From assembly GCF_933775445.1 (NCBI RefSeq), contig NC_065874.1, positions 8,513,001 through 8,577,000 of the forward strand: 64,000 nucleotides of DNA. The letters run 5' to 3'. The stretch is from Argentina anserina (taxonomy: Eukaryota; Streptophyta; Magnoliopsida; Rosales; Rosaceae). The notes beneath the pieces are model-generated. The model worked only from the letters and a program-made list of their open reading frames with translations. It did no database searches and had not been told where the DNA came from. Made by a program: the position numbers and the translations under genes. This document shows positions 29,002 through 40,700 of this stretch, piece after piece (position 1 is the first letter of the stretch; each line of letters starts with the position of its first letter).

Positions 29002-30879
29002 CTCACACCATGTCATATTATTTCCATGCATGCATTATATTGGACAGGGATTTATAGATTAGGGTTTGGCTTGGTGAACATAATAAATAAATACAATGAC
29101 ATATATGCATTTATTATATTTGAAAGAAGATCGAGCTAACTTACGTGTGCGTGAGAAGGAGTGGCGCGGCGACTTTGTTTTTTATTCAGCAAGAAGCAGA
29201 TAGAAGGATTATATCTAGAGCCGTCGTGGTCTCGACCAGAGCCGCCGTGTTACGTGAATGAAATGGACGTCGTCTCTATATATATGTGGCTTTGGGGGAG
29301 TTAGCGGGGTGTTCCGTTATATATCGGCATACGATAGTAAGGTCAGGTGACTCAGGCGTTTTCCTCAAGGCAACGAAACCATGTATATCCAAGTGGCATG
29401 ACTGCACTACGGTCATCACTTCTCGATATTTTCTTCTGCTCCATGTTGTACTTGGGGATTATTTAGTTTATGATGTCTGAACAAGGCGCTTTTCAAGTCA
29501 GAAGGACGTGAATTTTACTAGTTGGTAAAAGCTTATGAACCCTATTGGCTTGGCATTCTCCCCAATCCCCATGTTTGATTGAAGTTAATAGGTTGGGATT
29601 TCTTGGTGACGAGGGGAGTAACCGAGTAAGTATGTATTACGACAAGATTTTCCGACACATATATATTGACTACACTAAACCATAAATCTTTGAAAAATAA
29701 CCGTGTGATCTCGAAAAACATTCGGAAACCATCTTCCGATAGGACCGATACATAAAAGATGATTTACTTCAAGTGTCTATCAGTTACATGTAGGCTTGTT
29801 AGTTTATTGTTGTGTGATCCCTAAAGTCTCTTTGATCTAGCTTGAACAATCTTATAGACATGAGATTTTAGCCTTATCACAAAAAATTAAGGTCTAGGCT
29901 CAACTCATTTCATCAATGATGTTAAATAATTCACCTTAAAAAGGCTAGGGCATTGGGGGATCGGAGCTTATTTTCAAAGCTTGGTTTGGATGTCACGATC
30001 ATAACATTTATACGAATAAAAGTCTCCCGCATTTAATTTCCAAAACCTTCATCTGAACTTGAACATAAACCTCCCCCCATTAATGACACACTTGGAATTT
30101 CCTGGTCCTAATCTCAAAATTAATGCCAAGCAGAAGTTGAAAAGGTCAATAGCAGCAATAAGTAAATGAAAATGGACCACCCGACTAGGTTACTACAAAC
30201 GTACTAGTCGATCTCATGTATATTTTGTGGTGATTACGTTCGTGTGTGCGGGTGTGGATCATCAGTCGATCAGAAAGTCATATATAGGTTCTTTGTCTTT
30301 GTCGATCGTGTTCAGAGGCGGAGATTTCAAACGATAGTATGATTCGTACAGCTATAGAAATACTACCGACGACCAGATCGATCAATATTATTAGATAAAT
30401 TATTCGTGCAGAGATATGTATTCATCAAAAGAATACTATATATGAGAGCCATACCCAAGTCTAGCTGCAATCCATCGGTAAGAGATTGATTAGGGGTCCT
30501 CTATCTGAAGGCCTGAATCGACAAGGAAGCTATTACAGCGTCAGTATGAGATGTTTCTATATATGGCACTATGGCAGTGCACCAGTGCATGTCGATCACT
30601 CGCCTCCAACGTATTAACATACGTACGTGATTGAGTGATTCTAGTGGTGAAGACTGAAGAGCAATATTCTTGTGACGCTGCTAGCTTCTATATATGTTTC
30701 TATCTCATACAGCCATGTATTTGCTGCTATCGTACTGCTAATTATTCTCATATGTCGGCGGTGATCCATTGATTATGGACAACTAAACAAAGTGGACCAC
30801 CGGCCGGAGGTGTACGTAGGGCGGTGAGGATGGGTCCAGGCTGATCGAGTTGCATGTTGATTACATGGGGTCCTAGCGA
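27723..30879. other. Gene-free intergenic stretch
   Basis: No gene supported. A TA run lies at about 28676-28692 and a long one at 28945-28999. Positions 29160-29480 are GC-richer but give no family match. Confidence 0.45.
28945..28999. repeat. (TA)27 microsatellite
   Basis: About 55 bp of uninterrupted TA. The apparent YIYIYI reading frame through it is an artefact of the dinucleotide. Confidence 0.95.
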
Positions 30880-33800
30880 TAGGGGTGGACACGGGTCCAT
30901 TCGGTTCGGTTTTGGACAAAACCCATAACCCAACCCAAATTTTAAATTCGGTTCGGTTCGGTTCGGTTTTTCTATTTTAGAGACTGTGACCCACAACCCA
31001 ACCCAACCCGTACGGTTCGGTTCGGTTCGGTTTTTTTTTCGGTTTTACCCGTATGTAAAATACGTAATATTATATATTAATTTTAAAAGTACAAAATTTA
31101 ACATAAAGATGAAAAACTAATAGTCTAATGATTATTTCATACCTAATTGAATTATGCCTCATCATTTAGCCCGTGGATCTGAAAAGCTCGTCGAGGCCCG
31201 CAAGCCCGATGGGTTTTTACCCGAAAACAACACTAATATGTCATAAGGGAATACCCATTACCAATATGCGAACACTAAAAGTCGTTTGCATATATGAAAT
31301 CACCTAATTTTTGTCACCGATTGTGTGCGGTCGCACCAAAAAAATCCATTTGGCAAAGCCCCGGTCAATGAGGATTTTAATATGTCAAAACGTCTTTTTT
31401 TTACCATAAGTATGGACGATCAATCAATATCCAAATCGGACGAAATTTTTACGGGTTCCCTAAATATATATACTGATCACATCTGCTGGTGTCGATCGAC
31501 CATATTTCGAACTGGAGTTATCGATTGCTGAAGTGTCCACTAATGTATCATACCTTTATATTAGATTTATAATAAAACTATCGCATTATGAAGCGACTAT
31601 ATGAATGAAACTTTTAGCGATCGATCGACACCATCCGATGTGATCAGTATATATATTTAGTGACCATGAAAAAATTTCATCCTATTCGGACCTAGTTTGA
31701 TCGTCAGAATTTCCGGTAAACTGAAAACACCACTAATTTGTCCTAAAGGAGAATCCATTACAAAGATGCGAACGCCGAAAGCCGTTTGCATATCTGAAGT
31801 CACCTAATTTTTGTTACCTATCTTGCGCGGTCGCACTGAAGAAATCTATTTGACAAAGCCCCGGTCAATGAGGTTTTATTATGTGAAAACGCCTCTTTTT
31901 TGGTTGACCGTAGGTACGAACGGTCAAACCATGTCCAAAATGGACGAAATTTTTACGGGGTCCCTAAATATATATACCAATCACATCTGCTGGTGTCGAT
32001 CAACCATATTTCGAATTAGAGTTGACGATCACCTAAGTGTCAACTAATGTATCATAACCTTTATATTAGGTTTAAAATAAAACTATCGCATTATGAAGCG
32101 ACTATATGAAGGAAACTTCTAGGGATTGATCGACACCAGCCAATGTGATCGTTATATATATTTAGTGACCCTATAAAAATTTCATCCAATTCGGACCTCA
32201 TTTAACCGTCGGAATTTTTGGTAAATCGAAAACATAACTATTATGCCATAAGGGAGGACCTATTACAAATATGTGAACGCCGAAAGCCGTTTGAATATCT
32301 GAAATCACCTAATTTTTGTTACTTATCATGCGCGGTCGCACTGAAGAAATATATTTGGCAAAGCCCCGGTCAATGGGGTTTTATTATGTGAAAACGCCTC
32401 TTTTTTTGTTGACCGTATGTACGAACGGTCAAACCATGTCCAAAATGGACGAAATTTTTACGGGGTCCCTAAATATATATACCAATCACATCTGCTGGTG
32501 TCGATCGACCATATTTCGAATTAGACTTGACGATCACCTAAGTGTCAACTAATGTATCATAACCTTTATATTAGGTTTAAAAAAAACTATCGCATTATGA
32601 AGCGACTATATGAAGGAAACTTTTAGGGATCGATCGACACCAGCCGATGTGATCGTTATATATTTTTAGTGACCCTATAAAAATTTCATCCAATTCGGAC
32701 CTCATTTAACCGTCGAAAATTTTAGTAAATCGAAAACATCACTATTATGCCACAAGGGAGGACCTATTACAAATATGCGAACGCCGAAAGCCGTTTGCAT
32801 ATCTGAAATCACCTAATTTTTGTTAGTTATCATGCGCGGTCGCACTAAAGAAATATATTTGGCAAAGCCCCGGTCAATGGGGTTTCAATATGTGAAAACG
32901 CCTCTTTTTTAGTTAACCGTAGGTACGAACGGTCAAACCATGTCCAAAATGGACAAAATTTTTACGGGGTCCCTAAATATATATACCAATCACATCTGCT
33001 GGTGTCGATCGACCATATTTCGAATTAGAGTTGACGATCACCTAAGTGTCAACTAGTGTATCATAACCTTTATATTAGGTTTAAAATAAAACTATCGCAT
33101 TATGAAGCGACTATATGAAGGAAACTTCTAGGGATCGATCGACACCAGCCGATGTGATCGGTATATATATTTAGTGACCCTATAAAAATTTCATCCAATT
33201 CGGACCTCATTTAACCGTCAGAATTTATGGTAAATCGAAAACACCACTATTATGCCATAAGGGAGGACCTATTACAAATATGCAAACGCCGAAAGTCGTT
33301 TGCATATCTGAAATCACCTAATTTTTGTTACCTATCATACGCGGTCGCACTAAAGAAATATATTTGGCAAAGCCCCGGTCAATAGGGTTTCAATATGTGA
33401 AAACGCCTCTTTTTTAGTTAACCGTAGGTACGAACGGTCAAACCATGTCCAAAACAGACGAAATTTTTACGGGGTCCCTAAATATATATACCAATCATAT
33501 CTGCTGGTATCGATCGATCATATTTCGAATTAGAGTTGTCGATTTCCTAAGTGTCAACTAATGTATCATAACATTTATATTAGGTTTAAAATAAACTTAT
33601 CGCATTATGAAGAAAGCAAGACGGCTAAATAATGCGCCTCTTATACATTAGGTCAATTAGGTTAGAAATTATGTGCGGTTGTGAGGCCGACCACACTATT
33701 TTTTTATTTAAAAAATAATAATAATGTAAAATTATAAATATGACAAAATAATGTCGTTTTGTAACGTTGACCATTGACTTCGGGTTGTTCGGGTCGGTTC

Positions 33801-33960
33801 GGTTTCTAAGGGACTGAACCCAAAACCCAACCCAAATAGAATCGGTTCGGTTCGGTTTTTTTATTTTCGGTTCGGTTTGATTCGAGTTTCGGTTTGTTCG
33901 GATTCAGTTTGGGTTCGGGTCTGGTTTTTTTCGGTTTTCGGGTCAATTTGTCCACCCATA
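30880..33960. mobile_element. Non-autonomous hAT-type element carrying tandem array 2
   Basis: The termini are TAGGGGTGGACAC (left) and TATGGGTGGACAA (right, reverse complement). The element is flanked by the perfect 8-bp duplication CCTAGCGA at 30872-30879 and 33961-33968. Eight-bp duplications are typical of the hAT superfamily. Both subterminal regions (30900-31040 and 33785-33920) are built of CGGTTCGGTT repeats. Between them lie an AT-rich segment and 4.8 copies of the 505-bp repeat. There is no transposase, so it depends on one supplied in trans. The perfect duplication suggests a fairly recent insertion. Confidence 0.85.
31225..33610 (-). repeat. Tandem array 2 of the ~505-bp repeat (inverted relative to array 1)
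   Basis: The marker CATATTTCGA recurs at 31501, 32005, 32510, 33014 and 33519, with spacings of 504, 505, 504 and 505. The monomers are closely similar and far more regular than in array 1. The sequence is the reverse complement of array 1. As there, each monomer carries two ~85-nt arms in inverted orientation. Frames reading GSLNIYTNHICWCRSTIFR repeat with the array and are not genes. Confidence 0.95.
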
Positions 33961-33969
33961 CCTAGCGAC

Positions 33970-34592
33970 CCGGAAACAACAAAAACAAAACTTAATTGAT
34001 AACATTCTTAATTATTACGAATTATCAATATATCTTCCTTGACTTTTTTTGGAGAAGAGATTCAAACAAAAAAGAAAGAATCCTAATTAGTAGCCAACAA
34101 CACTTGGGAATAACACCATCGGCGAGACGGCGGCCATAAACGTTCACATTAAACACGATGAATAGCACACATTGTTGAAAAAGCTGATGGGTGAAAACTC
34201 TATGTACAAGACTACAACCGACCAACTGCAAAGTAAGGATGCTTGGCCACGGCAGTGACTACACCATATGGTAGCAGTTCCCAAATTTCATTTAATATGA
34301 TCAAAGAAATATTTCATCACGCATAATCGTTTTCCAAAGACATCGCGGCGCGTTAAAATCACCATATGCACATAAGATGTGCGTGCGGACTCATCTAGTT
34401 CAATATACGCTTAAAACCATTAAATAGTAGAACAACGAGTCCCGTCTCATTGTGTGAGAATACTTACAGCCTACCTGACTTCATCAAGCAGGTTCCCATC
34501 CTTAGTCCCTTTATTTGATTTTTTTTCTGTTATTTTTCCAATTTGGAAGAGTAAAATATAAAATCTTGGCTGAAGAAACACAGAACTCAAAA
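33970..34592. other. Intergenic, upstream of NOC3
   Basis: No coding signal seen; presumably includes distal promoter sequence of NOC3. Confidence 0.4.
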
Positions 34593-34687
34593 TGGGCTAA
34601 GAAAGTGGGCCAAGAAAGTTCTTGTACTCAAACCAGCTCAGTGCGTTAAAAAGTTTAAACCCTTCTTGCTAAAACACAAAACCCTAA
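34593..34687 (+). promoter_or_regulatory. Site II and telo-box promoter motifs of NOC3
   Basis: TGGGCT (34593-34598) and TGGGCC (34606-34611) are followed by the telo-box AAACCCTAA (34679-34687), all within 135 bp of the start codon. The site II plus telo-box combination marks ribosomal-protein and ribosome-biogenesis genes in plants, in agreement with the product. Confidence 0.65.
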
Positions 34688-34723
34688 CGAGAAGCAGCAA
34701 AGGGTTTTAGGCACACAGCAAAA

Positions 34724-37700
34724 ATGAGGGGAAGGAAGAAGATAATACTACCTCCCCAGCTCCCGCCGGACATCTCCGAAGACGAAATCGAAGTCTCCGA
34801 CGAGGACAAGGCCTTCGTCAATGAGAACAAGGACTACGCCGGCTTCCTCTCCACTTTGGACACCACCTCCATCACCAAGTTTGTTCCTTTCACTCTCTTT
34901 AATGCTCAGAAGCTTTAATTTGCTGTTGGGATATTTGGGTACTGATTGGTTTGGTGTTTGGGATTGGGGATAGTTACATGAACTGTTATTTGCATTGTTA
35001 TTTTTTTTTTGTGAAACTGGGTCTGAACTTTATGAAATGGAATAGTTGTTTGGAGCAACAAAGTTGAATGCTTTAGTTAATTTGCTTGTTGGGTCATTGT
35101 GGAATCATTAGCTTTGAACTCTTTTAAGATTTTTGGATGAGGAAAGTCCTGGGCAAGTTACTTGGGTCCATTGAACTCTTATCTGAAATGGGGTCTTGTA
35201 ATTTTTAGCACATTTCGATAAAGGTTCATAATTTTGGGAGTAGAACGGTCTAATTGTCATGAGCCTTTTTTTTTTTGCGTGTATAAGCAGGTGTTTTGCG
35301 GTCATTGTGCGGTGATGTTTCTTTTTCTAATGTTAATTTAGTTTGCTTTTGTTGTATTGTACCTTATCTGCGTTCATGTTTATGATTAGGCATGTTACTC
35401 GTGTTGCTGATGTAAAGGAGGATACATTGGAAGCTTTGTATGAGCAGCGAAGAAAGAAGTCCTCGCTGAAAGAAAAGGAGAGTAGTGGGATTGAAGTTGA
35501 TCCTGTTGATGCTCTTCCCATAAAAGACTTATCTGGAAATCTTCACTATTTAAAAGGTGCGCTATGTTTTTTTTTTTTCATTTCAATGATAGCAGTGAGG
35601 AAAGTTGTCTTTAAAATGTGTTTCAATGTTACACTGAGTGTGCTTTCAATTCTTTCCATTGTACAGTACCAAAGAAATCAGAAGCATCTGAAAATGACCT
35701 GGAGGAAGCTGGTCAGGATGATGAGGGTGATGCTGCAGATAAAGGCATAGTTAAGTTGACGAAGGCTGAAAGGAGGGAAAAGCTTAAGAAACTCAAGAAA
35801 GAGGCAAAAAAACAAGGAAAAGATTTTGCTACTCCCGAAGTTGAAGTTGAACCAACTCCACAAGCAGCAGTTCTGGTATTGTCTGATTGAACTAGCTAGT
35901 CTTCTTGCTCTTATTATTTGATGTAATGATATAGATTATGTATTCTACAATGTTTCAATGCAAGCTGTATACATCCTCGAAACCATTCATATAGTCCCCC
36001 CCCCCCCCCTCTCCTAATTGGTAGGAACCTAGTAGATAAGGTCTTACCCTTATTTGACTTGTCTTTAGTACTATTATCTATTTTTATTTTTAAATAGAAC
36101 TAGATCAGGTTATTACTTTTTCTGCAACTTATCTTGTGTATATCCTATAAATTCTTCTTGTATTTTTACATAGGCTGAGGTTAAAAAAGACCTTACTGCT
36201 GAAGAAGGATTTGAAAGTAAGAAGCACAAACTTGCAGAGCTGGGAATTGCTCTACTTGCTGATCCAGAGGCCAATATTAAAACCCTGAAGGACATGTTAC
36301 AAATCTGTAAAGATAAGGATCATGCAATCGTCAAACTTGGACTCCTATCTTTGTTGGCTGTCTTTAAGGACCTTATTCCTGGGTACAACCACTTTCCCAT
36401 TTCTAGTTCCCTGATTCTGTGATTGTACTCTTTCCTGTGATATTCTCTGTTATGGATACCTTAGGGCACTGAAATTTTCACTCACCCATGTGTGACACTT
36501 GTTTGCATCCATAGAAGGAAAAATCAAAAAATCATTCTCATTATATTGAGTATGAATGCATAATTATGGTTTTTTTGGAGCATCGCATGAACAGAGTTAT
36601 TTTCTGTTTGCATTTCATGTTTGTATTTACTTCTTTTGGATGTATATCTCAGATACCGCATTAGGCTCCCCACAGAGAAGGAGCTGGAGATGAAAGTTTC
36701 AAAGGAGGTTAAGAAAATGCGGCTCTATGAGTCAACACTTCTCAACACATACAAGGTTGGCATTCTCTTTTGCTCCTAGTTATTGAATAAGATGGTGTTT
36801 GCTACACTCAAAAAACCTAAATATTGCATGTACTGGTTCAAAACTTTAGTGAATCAGGTAACTTTTTCTAGCTCAAATCTGGCTCTTTTCATTTTAGTGT
36901 GGACGAGATTCTCTTATTTTTCTAATTTGGTTATTTCGGTTAGATAATTTCTTAGCTTTAAAATTTTAAATTTGGATTTTGTTGGGTAGATAAATTGGGA
37001 ATCGCTTGCGAGGACTCCGTGATGAATTTCAAATCAATGGTTGGATGTGTGATTAGTTTTATATAATTTAGTCAACACATTCATCCAACCATTGATTTGA
37101 AAGTCATCAATAGATCCCTACCCATATAATATTACTTGTTATAAGAAAATGGTTGGATCAACAATTTTGCATGTGGTCATGGATCTTTCTGTTTTTTTTT
37201 GTCATCAAGATAGTAAGAATTACTGTAATATGATACATTTATTCTTATGCTGATTCTGATACACCTTAAAATACATTCTCAGGCATACTTGCAGAGGTTG
37301 GCAGCCTTAGAAAAACAGCACTCATTCCAGCATGTGGCATTTCGCTGTATCTGTACTTTACTCGATGCAGTACCCTATTTCAACTTCCGGGAGAGCTTGT
37401 TAGGGATTGTAATAAAAAACATAAGTTCCTCAGACGATGTTGTAAGGTAGTGCTATATCTGTACTTATCTTTTGATTATCTTCTTCTGGAGAATAAGTAT
37501 ATTTTCATGTTGGTATCCGCAATCAAACAATTGAAGTCCTTAATTGAGAAATTTCCAGCCTATGTAGGATCAATAGCAGAATTCCAGAGGAAGCATTTAA
37601 TATTCTCGATTGAAGCTCTTATGTTAGAATAGGAGTCATGTACACACTGGGGCATACTATTTCTAGCTGCAGTTTATGTGTTCTTGTGGCTTATTATAGT

Positions 37701-40700
37701 GTTAGATATAATCTTAAGTACATAAATTTATAACACTGGTCCAATACCCATTATTCATGAGACATTTCTATGGTTATTAACATTTATGTTGTCAGAACCT
37801 GAAAACACTACACTTATTGCCATCTCTATTGCACACATTGGATACTAATGTGTCTTTGTTTGCTTTGTAAAAGGATTATCTAGGCCTTCAGCATTTGCGA
37901 TGAGTATTTGTGGATATATTATGTTCAAATTTAGGCAGCATTACAGATATAAAGATATACATATGTAATTCACGGTCTTCTCTATCTGCCACTCATCCCC
38001 GTGTTGATGATCTCACTTCTGTCAGTTTACTCACATGGCTTATCCTCAATCATAGTCAGATTTAAATTCTGTCTTATTTCATTTATGCAACTAAAGTATG
38101 AATCACTTTTCAACAGGAAACTATGTTGTTCTACTGTAAAGTCACTTTTCACAAACGAGGGAAAACATGGTGGTGAAGCTACTGTGGAGGCTGTTCGATT
38201 AATCGCAAATTATGTCAAAGCTCGGAATTGTCAACTACATCCTGATTCCATTGAGGCATGAGATTAATTTTGCTCAATGTTTCTGCTCTATCCAATTATT
38301 TCCTTGTGGTCTTTATGTGATTAAACAACCCGTTAGGATTATTTGGTTTCCGGTATAGATGTGTTTTCTCGACCCTCGGCTGTTATTACCCTTAGGATTC
38401 TGTGATCTGCTAAAAAGTTTGTGGATTTCTTCTGTTAAATTAGAAAGAACGTAATGGTTTTACTTTTACTATAATAGAAACTATGTTGTGTTTATCAGAA
38501 AATTGTGCTGCATAACAAATATGTAACACACATTATGATTGTCAGTTCTATTCCCTAAGAAACACACTGAGAACCCTAGTGAGCCTTACTGTCATGAGAT
38601 TGCAGCACAATCATCTGAAGAATTCCCTTATAAACATTGATCCACAAATGAAGGATTGAGTAGACATTTTACTTTTTTCTCCCCAGTAATCCACACAAAA
38701 ATACTTAATAAAAGTATCCATGGAAGTTTTGTTTAATGTTTTCTATCCCATGCTTATCTTTTGAGGTCTGCTGCAGGTTTTCTTGTCTCTATCATTCTAT
38801 GAGGATCTTGGGAGGGCTACAAAAGAAGATGATAAAAACAAAGCAAAAAACAAAAGAGGTAAAAAAAGAAAGGACCATGAGGATCCACGCCAAATGAAAG
38901 AAAATGAAAGGAAAAGGAGTAGGCAAGAACAACTGGCCAAGACAAGGGATGAGGTGTTTTTTTTTTGTCTGAACAAAAGAAGAATAATACTCAGTTTTTT
39001 GCATCTTTTGGTTTCAGTCTTTTCTCCCGGATATGTTTAAAGTTTCTGGAAGTCATTGGTCTTATGATTTTTCTACTCACAGGTTGCTGCTGATTACAAA
39101 GCGGTTGCGTATACCCCTGATGTGTTGGAGCGGAGAAGAATGCAGACAGAGACACTTTCAGCTGTTTTTGAAACATATTTTCGCATATTGAAGCACACAA
39201 TGCAGTCATCCACTCTCAGGTTTGTTGTGCATCATGTTCATGAACTTTTGATCTCTTATGCTATGAATCTGATTTAGCTTAAGAAATTTTGATTAGAGTA
39301 AGAGAGAATTATTATTTTGGGGGGTGCCTTGAAGTCTCAGAATGGTTTATAGGTTCAATTATTTTAGGCAGATTAAAGGGTTGGGAGAACCAACTCTAGT
39401 CTCTTGGTTGCATGAAGTTGGCGGTCCATTTTTTGCCATTCATTTACCTTGTAAATTCAAAAGCTATAAAAATCTGTGTCTGCACTACTTAATGATTTGC
39501 TTTTTTCTTTTTTCGTGTTTTTTGTCCGGTTTACTTTGTGCATTCTGTTTTAAAAAAAAAACTTAGCGTACAAAGACGGGCATACATAAACGTTGATACT
39601 TGATAGGCTATTGATGACATGGTTTGAGGATAAGTTGATGGCCTATTCCTAGGCAGCGTTATAACGAAGTTAGGTATCCAATTCCGCTCAAATATAATCA
39701 CCATTTACTTTGTCATTGGGCATTCTTTCATATCGTCAAAATTTATGTTTTTATATTTCACAGACCATTTAAAGATTCATATATCTTCATATGTATCAAA
39801 TCTTGTCTCTTGGGACGATTTAATATTCTGAAACGCCCACATTCAAATGGTTGTCTTTGCTCAAAGAGACATCTTTCTTTTCTTTTTACTTTTTTCTTTC
39901 TCAATAAAGAGGCTTCTTTATGGATACCTCAAATGTATATCTGCTGTTTGGAGCAATTATGCATTTGAAGTTTGATTAATATGAAAGTGTTGAAATTGGA
40001 GTCTCTGGAGTCATTTATATTAGTTATTTCCGGTAGTCTACATCTGTAAATCTTATATATTTCAGATCACAAATACATTGACTAATCTCCTGTACTTTGT
40101 CACTCAGATCTGAAGCAGATAGTAGTGAATCGACCGGTGCATCTGTGCCCTACCCTTTACTTGCCCCCTGTCTGCAAGGATTAGGAAAGTTTTCACACCT
40201 AATTGACTTGGATTTTATGGGTGATCTGATAAATTCTCTGAGGAAGCTTGCTTCTGGTAGTGGTGATACTGAGAGAATTTCAAAATGTTTGACTGTAACT
40301 GAGCGTCTCCGGTGCTGCATTGTCGCATTTAAAGTGATGAAGAGCAATCTTGATGCCTTGAATGTTGATTTACAAGACTTCTTCGTCCAGCTTTACAATA
40401 TTATACTTGAATATAGGCCTGGAAGGTTTGTAGTGAACTTAATACTCCCACAGTTTGCTTTGGTAATATAATCTGTTAAATATCTGTGAAAAAATTGCTC
40501 AGCAATTCCTTTGAAAATGCCCGGTTCAACTCTACTTTTTTTTCTTTTTTGAAAGGGAGACTATATTTTTTTTCTTCTGAAAAGGACTCTATACTTGTTT
40601 TTTTTTTTGAAAGGGAGACTACTTGTTTTGGTAAGGAAGATGTTGATCAGCTATGGGGTTTAAAGTATACTCAGTGAACAGAATCTAATCTGTATTTTTA

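Noticed and set aside
28888..29139. Frame with a long YIYIYI run
   Set aside because: It is the TA microsatellite read in frame.
30700..30880. Plant microRNA precursors in this and other intergenic regions
   Set aside because: I looked for the mature sequences of common conserved families (156, 159, 160, 164, 166, 171, 172, 390, 396) by eye and saw none in the window; novel ones cannot be excluded without small-RNA data.
31325..32552. Repeated short frames reading GSLNIYTNHICWCRSTIFR
   Set aside because: They recur only because the DNA is a 505-bp tandem repeat. There is no start context, splice signal or family match, and the frame is broken in other units.
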